Positions 33,643 through 45,841 of a stretch of DNA of 64,000 nt are shown piece after piece. Under the pieces are notes generated by a model. The model searched no databases. It was given only the letters and a program-made list of their open reading frames with translations, and had not been told where the DNA came from. Source of the DNA: Excoecaria cochinchinensis (Eukaryota; Streptophyta; Magnoliopsida; Malpighiales; Euphorbiaceae). The stretch covers positions 2,666,001-2,730,000 of the forward strand of contig CANTUQ010000037.1 in NCBI GenBank assembly GCA_947683425.1, in the 5' to 3' direction. Numbering within the stretch: position 1 is the first letter of the stretch; each line of letters starts with the position of its first letter. The position numbers were made by a program, and so were the translations under genes.

Positions 33643-36600
33643 ATGGAGAAAGAAGCCGGTGGATCATCAGCACCTCCAATCCCAACAAATGTAAAGCCGG
33701 CAACAGATGTGCCCAGGCATTCTATCATCAGTAGGTGTGGATTTGGAACTAGCGGGCGTCGTATACCTTTGTGCAGCAACCACTTTAAAGTTTCTGTCAA
33801 TGTTCCAGATGCTGTGTTTTACCAGTACAGTGTATGTTTACTTTGTGATTTTGCTGTTTTCTGGCACTTCATCATACGCTCTTGTATAAACAAAATTTTG
33901 ATTTGCAGGTTTCCATCACTTCAGATAAGAGAGCTGTCGAAGGCAAGGGAGTTGGGCGAAAAGTAATTAATCGGCTGTACCAAACATACTCATCGGAATT
34001 TCATGGCAAAAGTTTTGCTTATGATGGTGAGAAAAGTCTCTACACAGTGGGTCCTCTGCCACAAAACAAAATGGAGTTCACAGTGGTGCTTGAAGAATCT
34101 TTTGCAAAACCGTACACGACTTTACTTGTCACTTTTCCAGTTGTGCATTAGGATTTTTTATACTTTCAACTTATTGCACTTTTACTGGGTAAAAAAAATA
34201 GTGAAACTGGGAGTGCTGATGGAGGTAGTCCTTCTGCAAGTGCTAAGAGGTCGAAGAAGTCTTTTGAATCAAAGACTTTTACAGCAGAAATAAGCTATGC
34301 TGCTAAAATCCCCTTGATGTCCATTGCTCTTGCTATCAAAGGAGCTGAGGAAGATAACAATACTCAAAATGCTCTAAGAGTGCTGGATATAATCTTGAGG
34401 CAGCAAGCTGCTAACAGGTTCTATAGTTGCTCTCTCTCTATGCGCACACACACATGCGTGTGTGTGGTTTGAACTGAATTGCTTGAATCATGCGCAGGGG
34501 TTGTCTTTTGGTGAGACAATCATTCTTTCATGATGAGGAAAGGAACTTCGTGCCTGTTGGAGGAGGTGTAACTGCTGTTCGTGGATTCCATTCTAGTTTC
34601 CATACCATTCAGGGTGGCTTGTCTCTTAATATGGGTATTAGCTCCTCATCCACAATGTTATAGTTTTTATTTTGGCACAGACTTGTTTCAAATTATTGGC
34701 ATTAGCTATAGTTATTCAATTTTTTTATTCAACAATTTGTAAATGTCATTCCATTTTTTTCTTGTGACTTGCAGATGTGTCTACAACAATGATCCTAACC
34801 CCTGGATCAGTGATTGATTTTTTGAAAGATAATCAAAATGTACGTGAAACTCGCAATATTGACTGGGTAAAGGTGAGTAATCACTGAACTGCATCCCAAT
34901 ATTTCAGTTAAGTTTTCTTCGATTTACTATTTCTATTGGTGTACAGGCCAAAAAGATGTTGAAAAATTTGAGGATTAAGGCTAGGCATCGAAATATGGAA
35001 TTTAAAATCATAGGTCTAACTGAAAAGCCCTGCAATCAGCAATAGTATGTGCTTCTCTCCCACTTGTGCTTTTTCCTTCTTTTACAGTTCTTACTTTTCA
35101 TATCATAGTGAAGAACATCTAACTGTGGTCTTCTCTACCAGTTTTCCCATGAAGGTGAGAACCAGTAACAGTGCCAATGGTGAGCCAGAGGTTATTGAGA
35201 AAACAGTCTATGAGTACTTTAAAGACTGTGGCATAGAATTGACCTATTCAGCATATCTTCCATGTCTAGCTGTTGGCAAACCAAAGCGACCAAACTATTT
35301 ACCTCTAGAGGTTTACAATGTTTGTTTTGTTGGTGTTTTCTCCTAAAGTTTCTTCAGCCTAAACTTGATTTTAATTCTATGGTTTTCCCCCAATGGCAGC
35401 TTTGTGAACTTGTTTCTCTACAGCGCTACACAAAAGCTCTCTCCTCAATGCAAAGAATGCAATTGGTTGAAAAATCTCGACAAAAGCCACTGGATAGGAT
35501 CAAAACTGTGACTGATGTAATGTTTCATTTGCCTGCTTTGTGCTGTTATTTTTTTTTGGCCTTGAATAATTGTTTATGTAATCTGGCAGGCTGTGAGGAC
35601 CTACCATTATGAGGATGATTCCATGCTTTCTGCATGTGGTATTTCTATAGAAAAACAGTTGACGCATGTCGATGGTCGCGTACTTGAGACTCCAAAGGCA
35701 AATAATGGCACTGCCTCTTCTTTCCTTCTTTCTCTCCTTTTCTTCTTTCTTTGTTCTATTGGAGGGTTTATGGAGTTTGGCACATTGACATTGATCGAAT
35801 GCATTTTTTACAGTTGAAGGTTGGAAATGAGGATTTTATCCCATGTAATGGACGGTGGAACTTCAATCACAAGGTCTTTTAGTGTGGCATGACTATTAAT
35901 AGTCATCAGTTGCTGTCTTTCCTATGCTTTCTTCACCTGATTTGGCATATTATTGATCTGCTCTGTGGGATAATGTTTGCTGATTTGCCATTGTTGGTCA
36001 TTTCTACGCAGAAACTTTGGAAACCCATCAACATTGACCGCTGGGCTGTTGTCAACTTTTCTGCTCGCTGTGATACTAGTCATATCTCCCGTGAGCTTAT
36101 AAACACTGGAAGGACAAAGGGCATTGTATGTTTCAGACTATTTTTATTTTTATAAATTTGTTAATTTCTTTCTAATCTCACATATTATGTACTTATCCAC
36201 GAAGCAAATTGAACGGCCATATACCTTGATTGAGGAAGAATCACAATCTAGAAGAGGCGGCCCTCTTGCTAGAGTCGAAAAGATGTTTGAGCAGATAAGA
36301 GCTAAGCTTCCAGGTGCCCCACAATTTATTTTGTGTGTCTTGCCAGAGAGGAAAAATTCTGACATTTATGGTAAGAATTCATCTAATTTCTTAGATGTCT
36401 CTTCCTGGAATTTCCCTGTAGTCCTTTAATTTGCTTAACCAACATATTCTTGCAATTTTCAGGACCTTGGAAGAGGAAATGTCTGAGCGAATTTGGCATT
36501 GTCACACAGTGTATTTTTCCTTCTAAGATTAATGATCAATATCTTACTAATGTACTTCTTAAGATCAATTGTAAGGTATATCTCAAAATAGAGGCTTAAA

Positions 36601-39600
36601 CTACCCTTATATGTTGATGGTTTACTCTATTTCAGTGCTGATGAGGATCTGATTAAATTTTATTATAGCTTGGAGGAATAAATTCTTTGTTGGCAATTGA
36701 GCATTCCAGGCATATCCCCCTAGTAGCAGAAACTCCTACAATGATTTTGGGGATGGATGTCTCTCATGGCTCTCCTGGTCGTTCAGATGTCCCATCAGTG
36801 GCTGCGGTAATGTTCTTTGTAACATTTAGGATTTTCAATCAATGTTCCAATATCGTGCTCAACAATGATCGTATTATACTATTAATAATTCCAAAACTTT
36901 CAGGTTGTTGGATCTCGATATTGGCCTTTCATTTCAAGGTATAGAGCATCTGTAAGAACCCAATCTCCTAAGGTGGAGATGATTGATGCTCTATATAAGC
37001 CTTTACCTGATGGGAAAGATGATGGCATCATGAGGTATCTTAGTGAAATGAATTCTTCATTGCTAATTCTAGTGGTTGTCTGTTCATCATAAATAAGTTG
37101 ATGCATCTGCAAAACCCCTTGCAAGTGGGATATCATTGTTGGAATATAATTGAAATTATCTTCATGCCTTCATTGTTATTGGTATCATCATAGCATGAGT
37201 GCTGGTTAATCGTTATTTCCATCATCGTAGCATGAGTTCCTGTCAACTCGTTTGTATATTATCATCCTTTCAAATCCCTTTTGTATGCTTGCACCATTCA
37301 AAATGAAGCATTAAGTCTTCTTTCCAGTCTTTAAAAAATCCAAGATGGTACTAGCAAAATTCATTTCTTATCGGTTGCAAATATTTCACAATTTTTAACT
37401 CATGATATACTTGTCCACAAGGAGTCATTTTTACCTGCACCATTTCATCACCTGTTCTATCTATCATGTCAGGTTTGTTTCCAACTTTCCTTTTTATTTT
37501 TTCCCCTATTGTAAATATCTGAATCACCCATTGGTGCATTTTTAGCTGTAAGGGTATGCAAAAACAGTTTTAGGAAATATCTTAATTTCTTAGATGCTGT
37601 CATTATCAATACAATGTTGGAAAAGAATAATGAAGAATTTTTATCTACATAAAGTTGTTTCCTTTTACAGGGAGCTACTAGTGGACTTCTTTCAGACCAG
37701 TAGTGGGCACAAACCAAAACAGATTGTTCTTTTCAGGTTCTTTACGTTATTCTGGTTTTTCTTTCTTTCACTGGATCCAGTTTTACCTGTTGTTGGGAAA
37801 TATCTTGTATATTGGTAACCTTATGGAAAATTAGCAAAAGCGTTTAGTGGGTTGTCTCCAGCTTTCCCCTCATAGCACAGTTCTTTAATGTGACATTGAC
37901 TTGGTGGTCGTCTTTTTAACTTAGTAGCTTTTCTTCTCTGTTTTTTTCTTATTTTTTTCTTAATTTTTTTCTCTTTTTTCTTCATTTTGCTGCTGTGGAG
38001 TACCGTGGTTGCTGTAAGATGGAAGATTCTTTATAGAATTATGCTTTAATTGAGGCTGACTTCGACTATTCAAGATGTGGTACCACCTTAGGGTGTGTTT
38101 GGGGTGGACTTGTTTTTTATGTTTTCACTTTTTTTTTTTAAAAAAAAAATCATAAATTTGTTCGGTGTTATTCCATTGTTTCCGCTTTTACTAAATGAAA
38201 GGAAACTGTTTTTCTTACAATTCGAGAATCCTCAAAATGTGGGTTCTTGTGTTTTGATTTTCTTTACACCTATTATTTTACATATCTTTTTCCTTATTTG
38301 TCCTTGACGTTATTATCTTTACTTTTTCTTTTTTTGACATCATGCACACAAAAATCGTTATATGCACATAATGATCAATTCATTATAGTTTTATTATTTT
38401 TGAAAAGGAAAAAAAATTGGATGCTTAATGATTGAATATAATGTTTTAATAAAAAATAAAGAATAATTTTTTTTTTTATTTGTAATATGAAATTGAATTT
38501 GGAAATTACAATTAAATTTTTTTAATGAAATTGATTCATCATTTTTTTTAAAAAAAAATCACACAAAAAGCTGAAATAAGTTTTTAGTTTTTAAAAATAA
38601 AATACATCAAACATCAAACTATACTGAACGCACCTTTATCTTTTCAATGTTATGTTCCTGACATTTTTCTTTGTAAACTTAATCCTATTCTTAGTGTTCT
38701 AAATCAATTCTGGACCAAAATCCAGGAGAACCCTTCCAAAGTAATTGAGGCATAGCATTCAAAGAGGATGAAAAGTCCATGTTTGCAAGTTTTTAAATAA
38801 AATGGAAGAGAGATATAGGGTATAAATACTAGCACAGAGTTGACACCTTGACAGGTTGTGTGAATGAAAATTCCCAGTAAATAATGGGAAGATATGTATT
38901 GCTTTACATAGAAGAATTAAAGATTATAATTACAAAACGATTATTCTTATTGTAGGACTAATCACATACTTGAAAAAGTAGCTAAGAGACTCAAATTTCC
39001 CAGTTTTGATTGCATGTGAATTGCTCAGGTCTAACAATGAGGTTTAGATACTTTGGTGTTTCTATTGTGGTGAGATTATATACTTTAGTTGTAGAATACC
39101 ATTTATACGCTTATTGATGTTGCACACACATGCTCGATATATGAGCAGGGCAGCGACATTCTGTTTATTATATTATCTTTCATTTTGTCCACTTCAAAGG
39201 CATATGTTTTGGCATAAATGAGCATCCTTTATATGTCATTATTTGTTTGCACCAAATTAGGTAATTTCTAGAAAAAATGATTTATAGACTTCTGCATTTG
39301 TTGAATGGTATAAGAAGTTTGTGCCGATATTAGATGATGATACGAATCTGTCCTTTGATTTCTTTCAGTTACCATGTTTACAATTGTCATTTTTTCAGTT
39401 TATGGTCAAATACTGGATTGTTTTGATTCATAATTCTGGTTTTGCTTTCAGGGATGGAGTTGGTGAATCGCAATTTAATCAGGTTTTGAACATTGAAGTG
39501 GAGCAAATAATAAAGGTTCTCTACATGAACAATAAAATTGTTGAATGTGTTTGAAAATAAATTATTATTTTCATTTTATTTTAGATTCATCCTTGTTGAT

Positions 39601-40972
39601 CCCAAAAATAGTTGGTGTTCCATTGTCCTTTATGCCCAAAATGCTGAAGCTACAATTACCTGTTGTTTTCTTGAGATGATTGGGATTTCTATTGAAAAGA
39701 TTCACCAACTCATCACTAATTAAATTTGAAATGTTTGAGTGGATAATATCCATAATCACGCATTTGCACTTTTGGATTTTATCGTTGTGGGTTGCCATTC
39801 AAACCTGCAAATATAGGATCCTCCTAATTACTTTCCTACTATCCTGATCTGGAGGTCGGGAAACTTCTTACAGGCGTACCAGCATCTTGGTGAGTCTGAT
39901 GTTCCCAAGTTTACTGTAATTGTTGCTCAGAAGAATCACCACACAAAGCTATTTCAATCTAATGGCCCTGACAATGTTCCTGCTGGTCAGCTAGTTCCTA
40001 ACACAGTTTCATATCTGTTTATGTTTTACATGGTGCAGCCTTGCACTGACTCTGCTCTTCTCTCCCCAGGGACAGTTGTGGATACAAAGATTGTGCATCC
40101 TAGAAACTATGACTTTTATATGTGTGCTCATGCAGGGATGATAGTATGTTCTCTCTCTATATATATATAAGTGTGCGTGTGTGTGTTTATGTGGTAGTTG
40201 ACGAGGAAAGATGCAAAATCTCTTGAAAGTTTGTCACAAGATTGGCTTTCATCTTTTTCCTTGAGCAATGTGGGATCTGATGCAAGCATCAACCTTCAGT
40301 TTTTATAACGAGAAAGATTCCCCAAGTTAACACCTGAGGGTGATTATCTTTTTCAGTGGTTTGAAAATTACATTTTGAATTTGCTCTTGCACTTAGAGAA
40401 TACTTGTTTCCTGGCTGTGTATCCTCAATTTTCTTATTCACAGCTCAAGCTTCCATACACTTGCATTACCATTTTCCTTCTTTCTGATAGGGAACTTCAA
40501 GGCCTGCACATTATCATGTATTGTGCGATGAGATTGGTTTCTCTCCAGATGAGTTGCAAAATCTTATCCACTCTCTTTCTTATGTGTAAGCTTTCAAGAC
40601 CTGGTCATCAATTATGGATTGTTTGGGGTGACAATGATCCACATTATCATCTGACATGATTTGTTTATTTTCCAGGTGCCAAAGAAGTACTACAGCTATC
40701 TCAATTGGTAATTTTACTACACTGGTTTTACCTTTAAAGAAAGGACATATATATGAGTTTAACTTCAACAGTGCTTTTCAATTTTTTTTTTCTCAGTGGC
40801 TCCAGTATGTTATGCACACCTTGCTGCAGAACAGATGGGGCAGTTTATGAAGTTTGAAGAATTGTCCGAAACCTCATCAGGACAGGGAAGTATGACACCT
40901 GCAGGGCCTGTTCCTGTTCCGGAGCTCCCTAGGTTGCACAAGAATGTTGAGGGTTCAATGTTCTTCTGTTGA
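33643..40972 (+). CDS. AGO6: Argonaute protein of the AGO4/AGO6 clade, best match in type to AGO6; apparently intact
   Basis: 22 coding exons: 33643-33831, 33909-34111, 34202-34417, 34498-34634, 34775-34872, 34947-35044, 35142-35310, 35400-35516, 35590-35697, 35814-35873, 36012-36125, 36205-36370, 36463-36575, 36669-36806, 36904-37034, 37671-37736, 39452-39515, 39874-39985, 40070-40143, 40491-40585, 40676-40707, 40797-40972. All phases join, giving 891 residues and a TGA. Order: Argonaute N domain (HFKVSVNVPDAVFYQYSV, AYDGEKSLYTVGPLPQNK), linker L1, PAZ (~250-370, YLPCLAVGKPKRPNYLPLE), MID, PIWI (~540-855). The slicer tetrad is present: Asp626 (GMDVSHG), Glu687 (RELLVDF), Asp709 (FRDGVGESQF), His798 (RPAHYHV). 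The end MFFC is the usual plant Argonaute C-terminus. AGO6 binds 24-nt siRNAs and guides RNA-directed DNA methylation in the nucleus. AGO6 is preferred over AGO4 from the PLPQNK, SPKVEMIDAL and DSxHISRELI-type segments. One intron is GC-AG. No lesion seen. Confidence 0.93.
35698..35813 (+). other. AGO6: GC-AG intron in the AGO6-type gene
   Basis: Between the exons ending ETPK and starting LKVGNE the donor is AAG|GCAAAT and the acceptor is TTTTTTACAG. No GT donor nearby keeps the frame. The donor fits the stricter consensus known for functional GC-AG introns, a minor but real class in plants. Confidence 0.8.
38091..38635. mobile_element. MITE-like element (Tourist/PIF-Harbinger-like) in the largest AGO6 coding intron
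   Basis: It begins GGGTGTGTTTGG at 38091 and ends CTGAACGCACCT at 38635, imperfect inverted ends of ~12 bases. TTA at 38088-38090 and again at 38636-38638 fits a PIF/Harbinger 3-bp target duplication. It makes up about a third of the 1715-bp intron 37737-39451. No coding sequence. Confidence 0.5.
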
Positions 40973-41842
40973 GTCTTTATCTTGCACAGTGAAATCTCAT
41001 AGTACCATTTTTGCTTAAATGCTGCCTAGTGCTGCTTTTTGTTTAGCTTTATAGGGTTTGCCTTTCACCAAAGCGTATAGAATTTTTGTATAGGACAATG
41101 AGGATTTGTTTTATAGAAATCAAATGTTATTTGTCAAAGAAAGATGCTTTAAGTATTGCCAGTTTCTAAAAGCTGTGTACCATAAGGCAAGGCTAATTTC
41201 AGTATATTATGAATTTGGTACAGTACATATACATCATATGCATATGATCTTATACTTTTACAAAAAGTATCATTCGAGGCAAGAGCACATTACTACTACT
41301 ACAACATAAAAATATGAATGATTTCATTTTTCTTTTTTTTTTTAAAAAAAGGTGGCTCTAAGTGAGTATGTAAAGTCGTAATTTTCCAGGTGAAGAAAAA
41401 AGTGACTTATTCTTAGCACAGATGAAATTGGCGTCAGCAATTATGAGTGGAGATTTTGGACGTATTGTGGTGTCTTGCTTTCACACTCGAAAATTGCAAA
41501 ACCATTTCCACTTTCGGGTATGTTACTTGAAAGGAAATCAAGCCAAAGACAGACCCACTGTTTGTTCGTTTTAGTCACACATCATAGAAAGGAGATTTAA
41601 TAAGAAATCTTGTGGAAAATTGTTGACATCACACGACAACAATTTTGATTGGTAATGCTTTGGGTCCATTTTTCTATCTCTATTTATTTAATCTCTCAAT
41701 TTTTATTGTTATTTATTCATTTTTTTTAATTTTTGAAATTGTATTTTATTCAATACTTGAATATTATTTATTGCACATTATGTTGGATTAAAAACTCACA
41801 GAAAAGATAATAGCTTATAATATAATGCGTGCCAATATGTTA
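40973..41842. other. AGO6 3' flank
   Basis: Presumed 3'UTR and downstream AT-rich DNA. No perfect AATAAA polyadenylation signal stands out just after the stop, and no other gene is seen. Confidence 0.5.
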
Positions 41843-42353
41843 GATCAATTTCACTCATGGTTACTCAACTTATCACTTATCGCACAAAAGTAACCGATTT
41901 TTTTTTTCTTTACTTAAATGTCACTGAACTTCTAACATTTTTGCAAAAAAGTCATGTTGACCGGAATCCGGCGAGAACCCTTACCGGATTGATGACATGG
42001 CATATGACACGTGGCAACGAATAGTAAATATATGACTTTTTTGCAAAAATATTAGAAGTTCAGTAACATTTAAGTTGGAAAAAAAAAATTGGTCACTTTT
42101 GCGCGATAAATTATAAGTTTAGTGACCGTGAGTGAAATTAAATGTAGCATTTGTTGGAGATATTGTTAAATGACATGTAGTTTCTGACATGGCATACCAT
42201 GTCATCAATCCGGCGAGAGTTCTCGCCGAATTCCGGTCAACATGACTATTTTGCAAAAATATTAAAAGTTCAGTGACATTTAAGTAAGAAAAAAAAAGTC
42301 GGTTACTTTTGCGCGATAAGTGATAAGTTGAGTGACCGTGAGTAAAATCAACC
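41843..42353. mobile_element. Mutator-like MITE, 511 bp, 11-bp target-site duplication
   Basis: Flanked by CCAATATGTTA at 41832-41842 and again at 42354-42364. The ends are long inverted repeats: GATCAATTTCACTCATGG... against the complement of ...CCGTGAGTAAAATCAACC, extending well over 100 bases. Length, long arms and a 9-11-bp duplication fit Mutator-superfamily MITEs. Inside is a second inverted copy of the arm (about 42024-42140), so the element is left arm, inverted partial arm, spacer, inverted arm. Confidence 0.85.
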
Positions 42354-42517
42354 CCAATATGTTAATGTTATATTATTCGATTCAAAATTAAATTTTACAA
42401 GTGTGAAAAATGTAAAACACAAAAAAAAACATTAGGGAATCAAATAATATGCATTTTATTTATTTACATGTTGCTTTAGTATATCAAGAGGTGTGCAAAT
42501 CTCTTGGTAATTAGTAG

Positions 42518-42986
42518 TGATAACACAGTAAATATCATTTGCTTTAAAATCCATCAAGTCGGCCCACTTAACTGGCAAGGCCCAAGACCCAACAACCAAG
42601 AGCAGCAGGCACGAGCTCCTAGGCAGCGCACATGCCCGATCGGCTAATGTGACCGCCAGTCCCATCAGTCGCCTGATATAAGGCAGCGCCTATGCCTACC
42701 ACCTGCTTGCTGTCACGCCACCGAATACCTGCTTTGACAGCCAGTAATCACTCTCCAGGCACTCAAGTGCCCCTCAACCATCTCATATAAATAGCCCAGC
42801 CAACGATGGCTCCAGGTATTGAATCTCTAGCATTCTATCTCTAAAAGCACTTTCTCTCTTTAAGCTACTAACTTAAGCTTCGGAGTGCTTACGCCTGGTC
42901 CGACCGGGCACTCTTTCTTGCAGGGTTTCTCTCATCCGATCGGTCCTACCTCTCATTTTCAGATAAAGACATTTTAGGCTTTATCA
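42518..42986 (+). repeat. 5' LTR of the Tat-type gypsy element
   Basis: 469 bp, with TATA box TATAAATA at 42786-42793. It is followed by TTTGGTGCTTTCGTTGAGAG (42987-43006), the primer-binding region common in this kind of element; I could not assign its tRNA with confidence. Confidence 0.9.
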
Positions 42987-43008
42987 TTTGGTGCTTTCGT
43001 TGAGAGGA

Positions 43009-43734
43009 ATGATGAACTCACGATCCAATGAGAACACAACACCCATGGATATTGATCACAATGGCAACACTCGTGTCAGATCAGGCACCTCGTGAAGGGA
43101 GCCCGTCAGGTCCCTGGCAAGGACCAACCTCTTTCCCTCCTTCGACGATGCCACTTTGAGGCAACCTGAGGATACCCCCATCACCATCAGAGATATGCGT
43201 ACTATCCTTAGAGATTTTACTAACAACATTGTCCAGACGCTCAAAAAGGGCAAAATGCCAGAGACTTCTGAAAGAGTCTATGAGGACTATCCCATGGACG
43301 AAGACTTCAGAAGAAGGAGAAATAGGGGAATCATCATCAACGAACTGCGATCCCAGGAAAACAGAAGGGGTGCAGTTAGAACCCTGGGAAGGTACGTTAA
43401 GGGCAAGCAGATGATCTCCGTAGAAAGGGACTCCCCCTACTCTGGCAGGTCGGCCACCCCCTCTATAGGGGACGATTTATCCTATATGTGCACCCCAAGT
43501 CGCAGCTATTCAAGAAAGCACAAGGGCGAATCCACTGCCATAACCTTGAGTAAAGAGGACCAGTGGCTCAAGCAGAAGCTCAAGCAGCTCGGCTTTCTCA
43601 CCTCCAAAAAAGACGGTTTTGAAGGAAACACATGTGGGAACACTGCCTCCCCGTTCTGCAGGGAGATCACTGACTGTGAGTTGCCTCTCAGGTGGAGAGA
43701 TGTGGTCATGGACAAGTATACTGGTAAGACTGTA
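43009..43734 (+). pseudogene. gag of the Tat-type gypsy element, N-terminal part
   Basis: Starts with two adjacent ATGs (43009 and 43012) just after the primer site. An in-frame TGA at 43093-43095 (a CGA-to-TGA type change) breaks the N-terminus; from 43156 the frame is open to the copia insertion. The segment is charged and low in recognisable motifs up to LRWRDVVMDKYTGKT, where the copia LTR cuts in. The reading resumes at 51390 with DPATHLAEYLTKV, so the original codons ran ...GKT-DPATHLAEY..., the usual gag core. Confidence 0.8.
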
Positions 43735-44719
43735 TTAGTGGTTATGCCCTAGGCCAAACATTTGGACCTTGATGTAATCATTACATTTTTATTTATATAA
43801 TGATTTTCTTCACATTAATATTATTGGCATGTTACATTATCGGAATGTTTATGAATAACGATATTATTCATTTTGTCCATAGTCATTTATCACTAAAGGG
43901 CATAAAGATAAATTAAGACTAGTATAGATTTGCATTGATAATCATGGGATGATTATATATGATGATATAAATCAAATCTATAGGTATTTGTTAGAGAACA
44001 AAGTACTGGATAGACCCACTGTAAGATCACTACATGGGATAATGTCATAAGTGATCTTATAATAGATATGTTATTAAATCCTTTGACCTGATGTTATCAC
44101 GGTTTCCTAGATAAGGAACATTATGTTTTGACATAATCAAACGTTATCTTTAATCGGATAATTATAAAGTTTATGATCGGACATAATGAGAATTATGCGG
44201 AGAAAAGTGAGTAATCAAGATGGAATTTGTCCCTCTCTAATGAGAGAGACATCTATTGGGCCCCTCGATAAGTAGGACTGTAAAATGCATGGCCATGCTC
44301 GAATGAATTGATAGTGTCATCAATGTCATATGAATTTATCAGTCTACTTAGTGATCAGGAAATCATATATTTGAACAATATAAGTTTGACATGTACCATG
44401 ACTTATGTTCAAATAAGATATCGTGTGACAAAAGGATAATAGCATGTTCTATTGTCAGGTTAAAATCGGACTAACGATATTTATATTATTTGGGTAGTCA
44501 TAATGTCTTGCTAGAGACCAATTATGACTTGTGGGCTATTTATGGGATTAGGCCCACTGCCAACATAATATAAACCTATTGGGTCACACACTAAGACCAA
44601 AATGAATAAAATGGATTTTATTAGGTTATTTCGGAATAATATATAAATAAAGGTATTTATATTTAATTTTGAAATTACATATTTATATATATATTTATAT
44701 ATGTACATATACATATATC
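43735..44719 (+). repeat. Partial 5' LTR of the copia element
   Basis: Closely matches 49819-50800, with mostly C/T and G/A differences, the pattern expected of methylated cytosines decaying. Homology stops at a run of ATATAT, where a GC-rich double hairpin begins. Confidence 0.88.
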
Positions 44720-45841
44720 CCGTAAGGGGCACTGCCCCTTAACCCCACCCGCTGACCGGCCAGCGGGGCAGCCGTGCTACCTCTTTGTAGTGCCTTATAC
44801 GTCGTTCAGAATTATCACTCGGTAATTTTAATATATCAATTTTATGAAATAAAGTATATTATGCATGATATGAAATAAATATGATTTATTATGTTTATGT
44901 GTGATGTCTTTGCATGGTGCATAGCATGGCCAATTGAACCTTTTGTGGATGAATTTTATTTTATCTATTTTAAGGGTTTGTAATTTTAAATACGACCTGC
45001 GTGTCGTTAATTTTGTTGCAATCTTTATTTTATTCAATAGTTGTAGTAGAATATCTTTGTATTATTATTGTAATGAAGACGAAGAGCAACAGTGGAGATC
45101 AATCCAAATCCATGGCGATGGAGGTGCAAGATGGAAGATTTTACTCAAGTCCATTTTTCACACCTAGGATTGACCTTTGATCTTCATATTGGCTTATGAG
45201 GATCAATATAGATTTGGCCATGCTATGACACGATTTTATATATATTATGCATATGTTCTTAGTATGTGATGCGATGAATGTTTATATATGTGTATGAGAT
45301 GGCATGTATGAATTGATGCATGCTGCATATAAATAATTAGACATCATAAGTTAAAATTAAATCCCTCACCATAATTTTAAGTCATATGCCACCCATTATT
45401 AAAACACTTGTCAAGACTAAAATCACCAAAATGTGGGTTCTGCCAAAGCGAAGTACATTAGGTTATTCTAGTAAGGTAAGATGGGTAATGGTGCTACTCA
45501 TATGTTTAAAATGGTTAGACTTAATTAGGCTATCAAAACGGTTTTGGGCCTAAGGGCATAAGATGGGATTATAACATGCCGGGACATATGATGTCAAAAT
45601 CCCATAAATGATTTAAGAGTTATATAAGATATAATTGGTAAATGAGCTACCTACCTAAATGACTTAACTATAAGCGTCATGCCAAAGCTGACTTAGATTT
45701 AAGTGAAATATGGATCTTAGCCCACTAAATTATTATAATTATTGTAATTATTATTGAGGGTTATTATTTTAGTGGGAGTTCATAAGAAAACCTAAAATGA
45801 AATTGGTACTAATATTATTTATCTTGCATGTTTGTAGATTA
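44720..45841 (+). other. Noncoding leader of the copia element with two adjacent GC hairpins at its start
   Basis: The stretch begins with perfect hairpins AAGGGGCA-C-TGCCCCTT (44724-44740) and CCCGCTG-(6)-CAGCGGG (44748-44767) in otherwise AT-rich DNA. The rest is AT-rich leader without a gene. No TGGTATCAGAGC-like primer site could be found. Confidence 0.65.
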
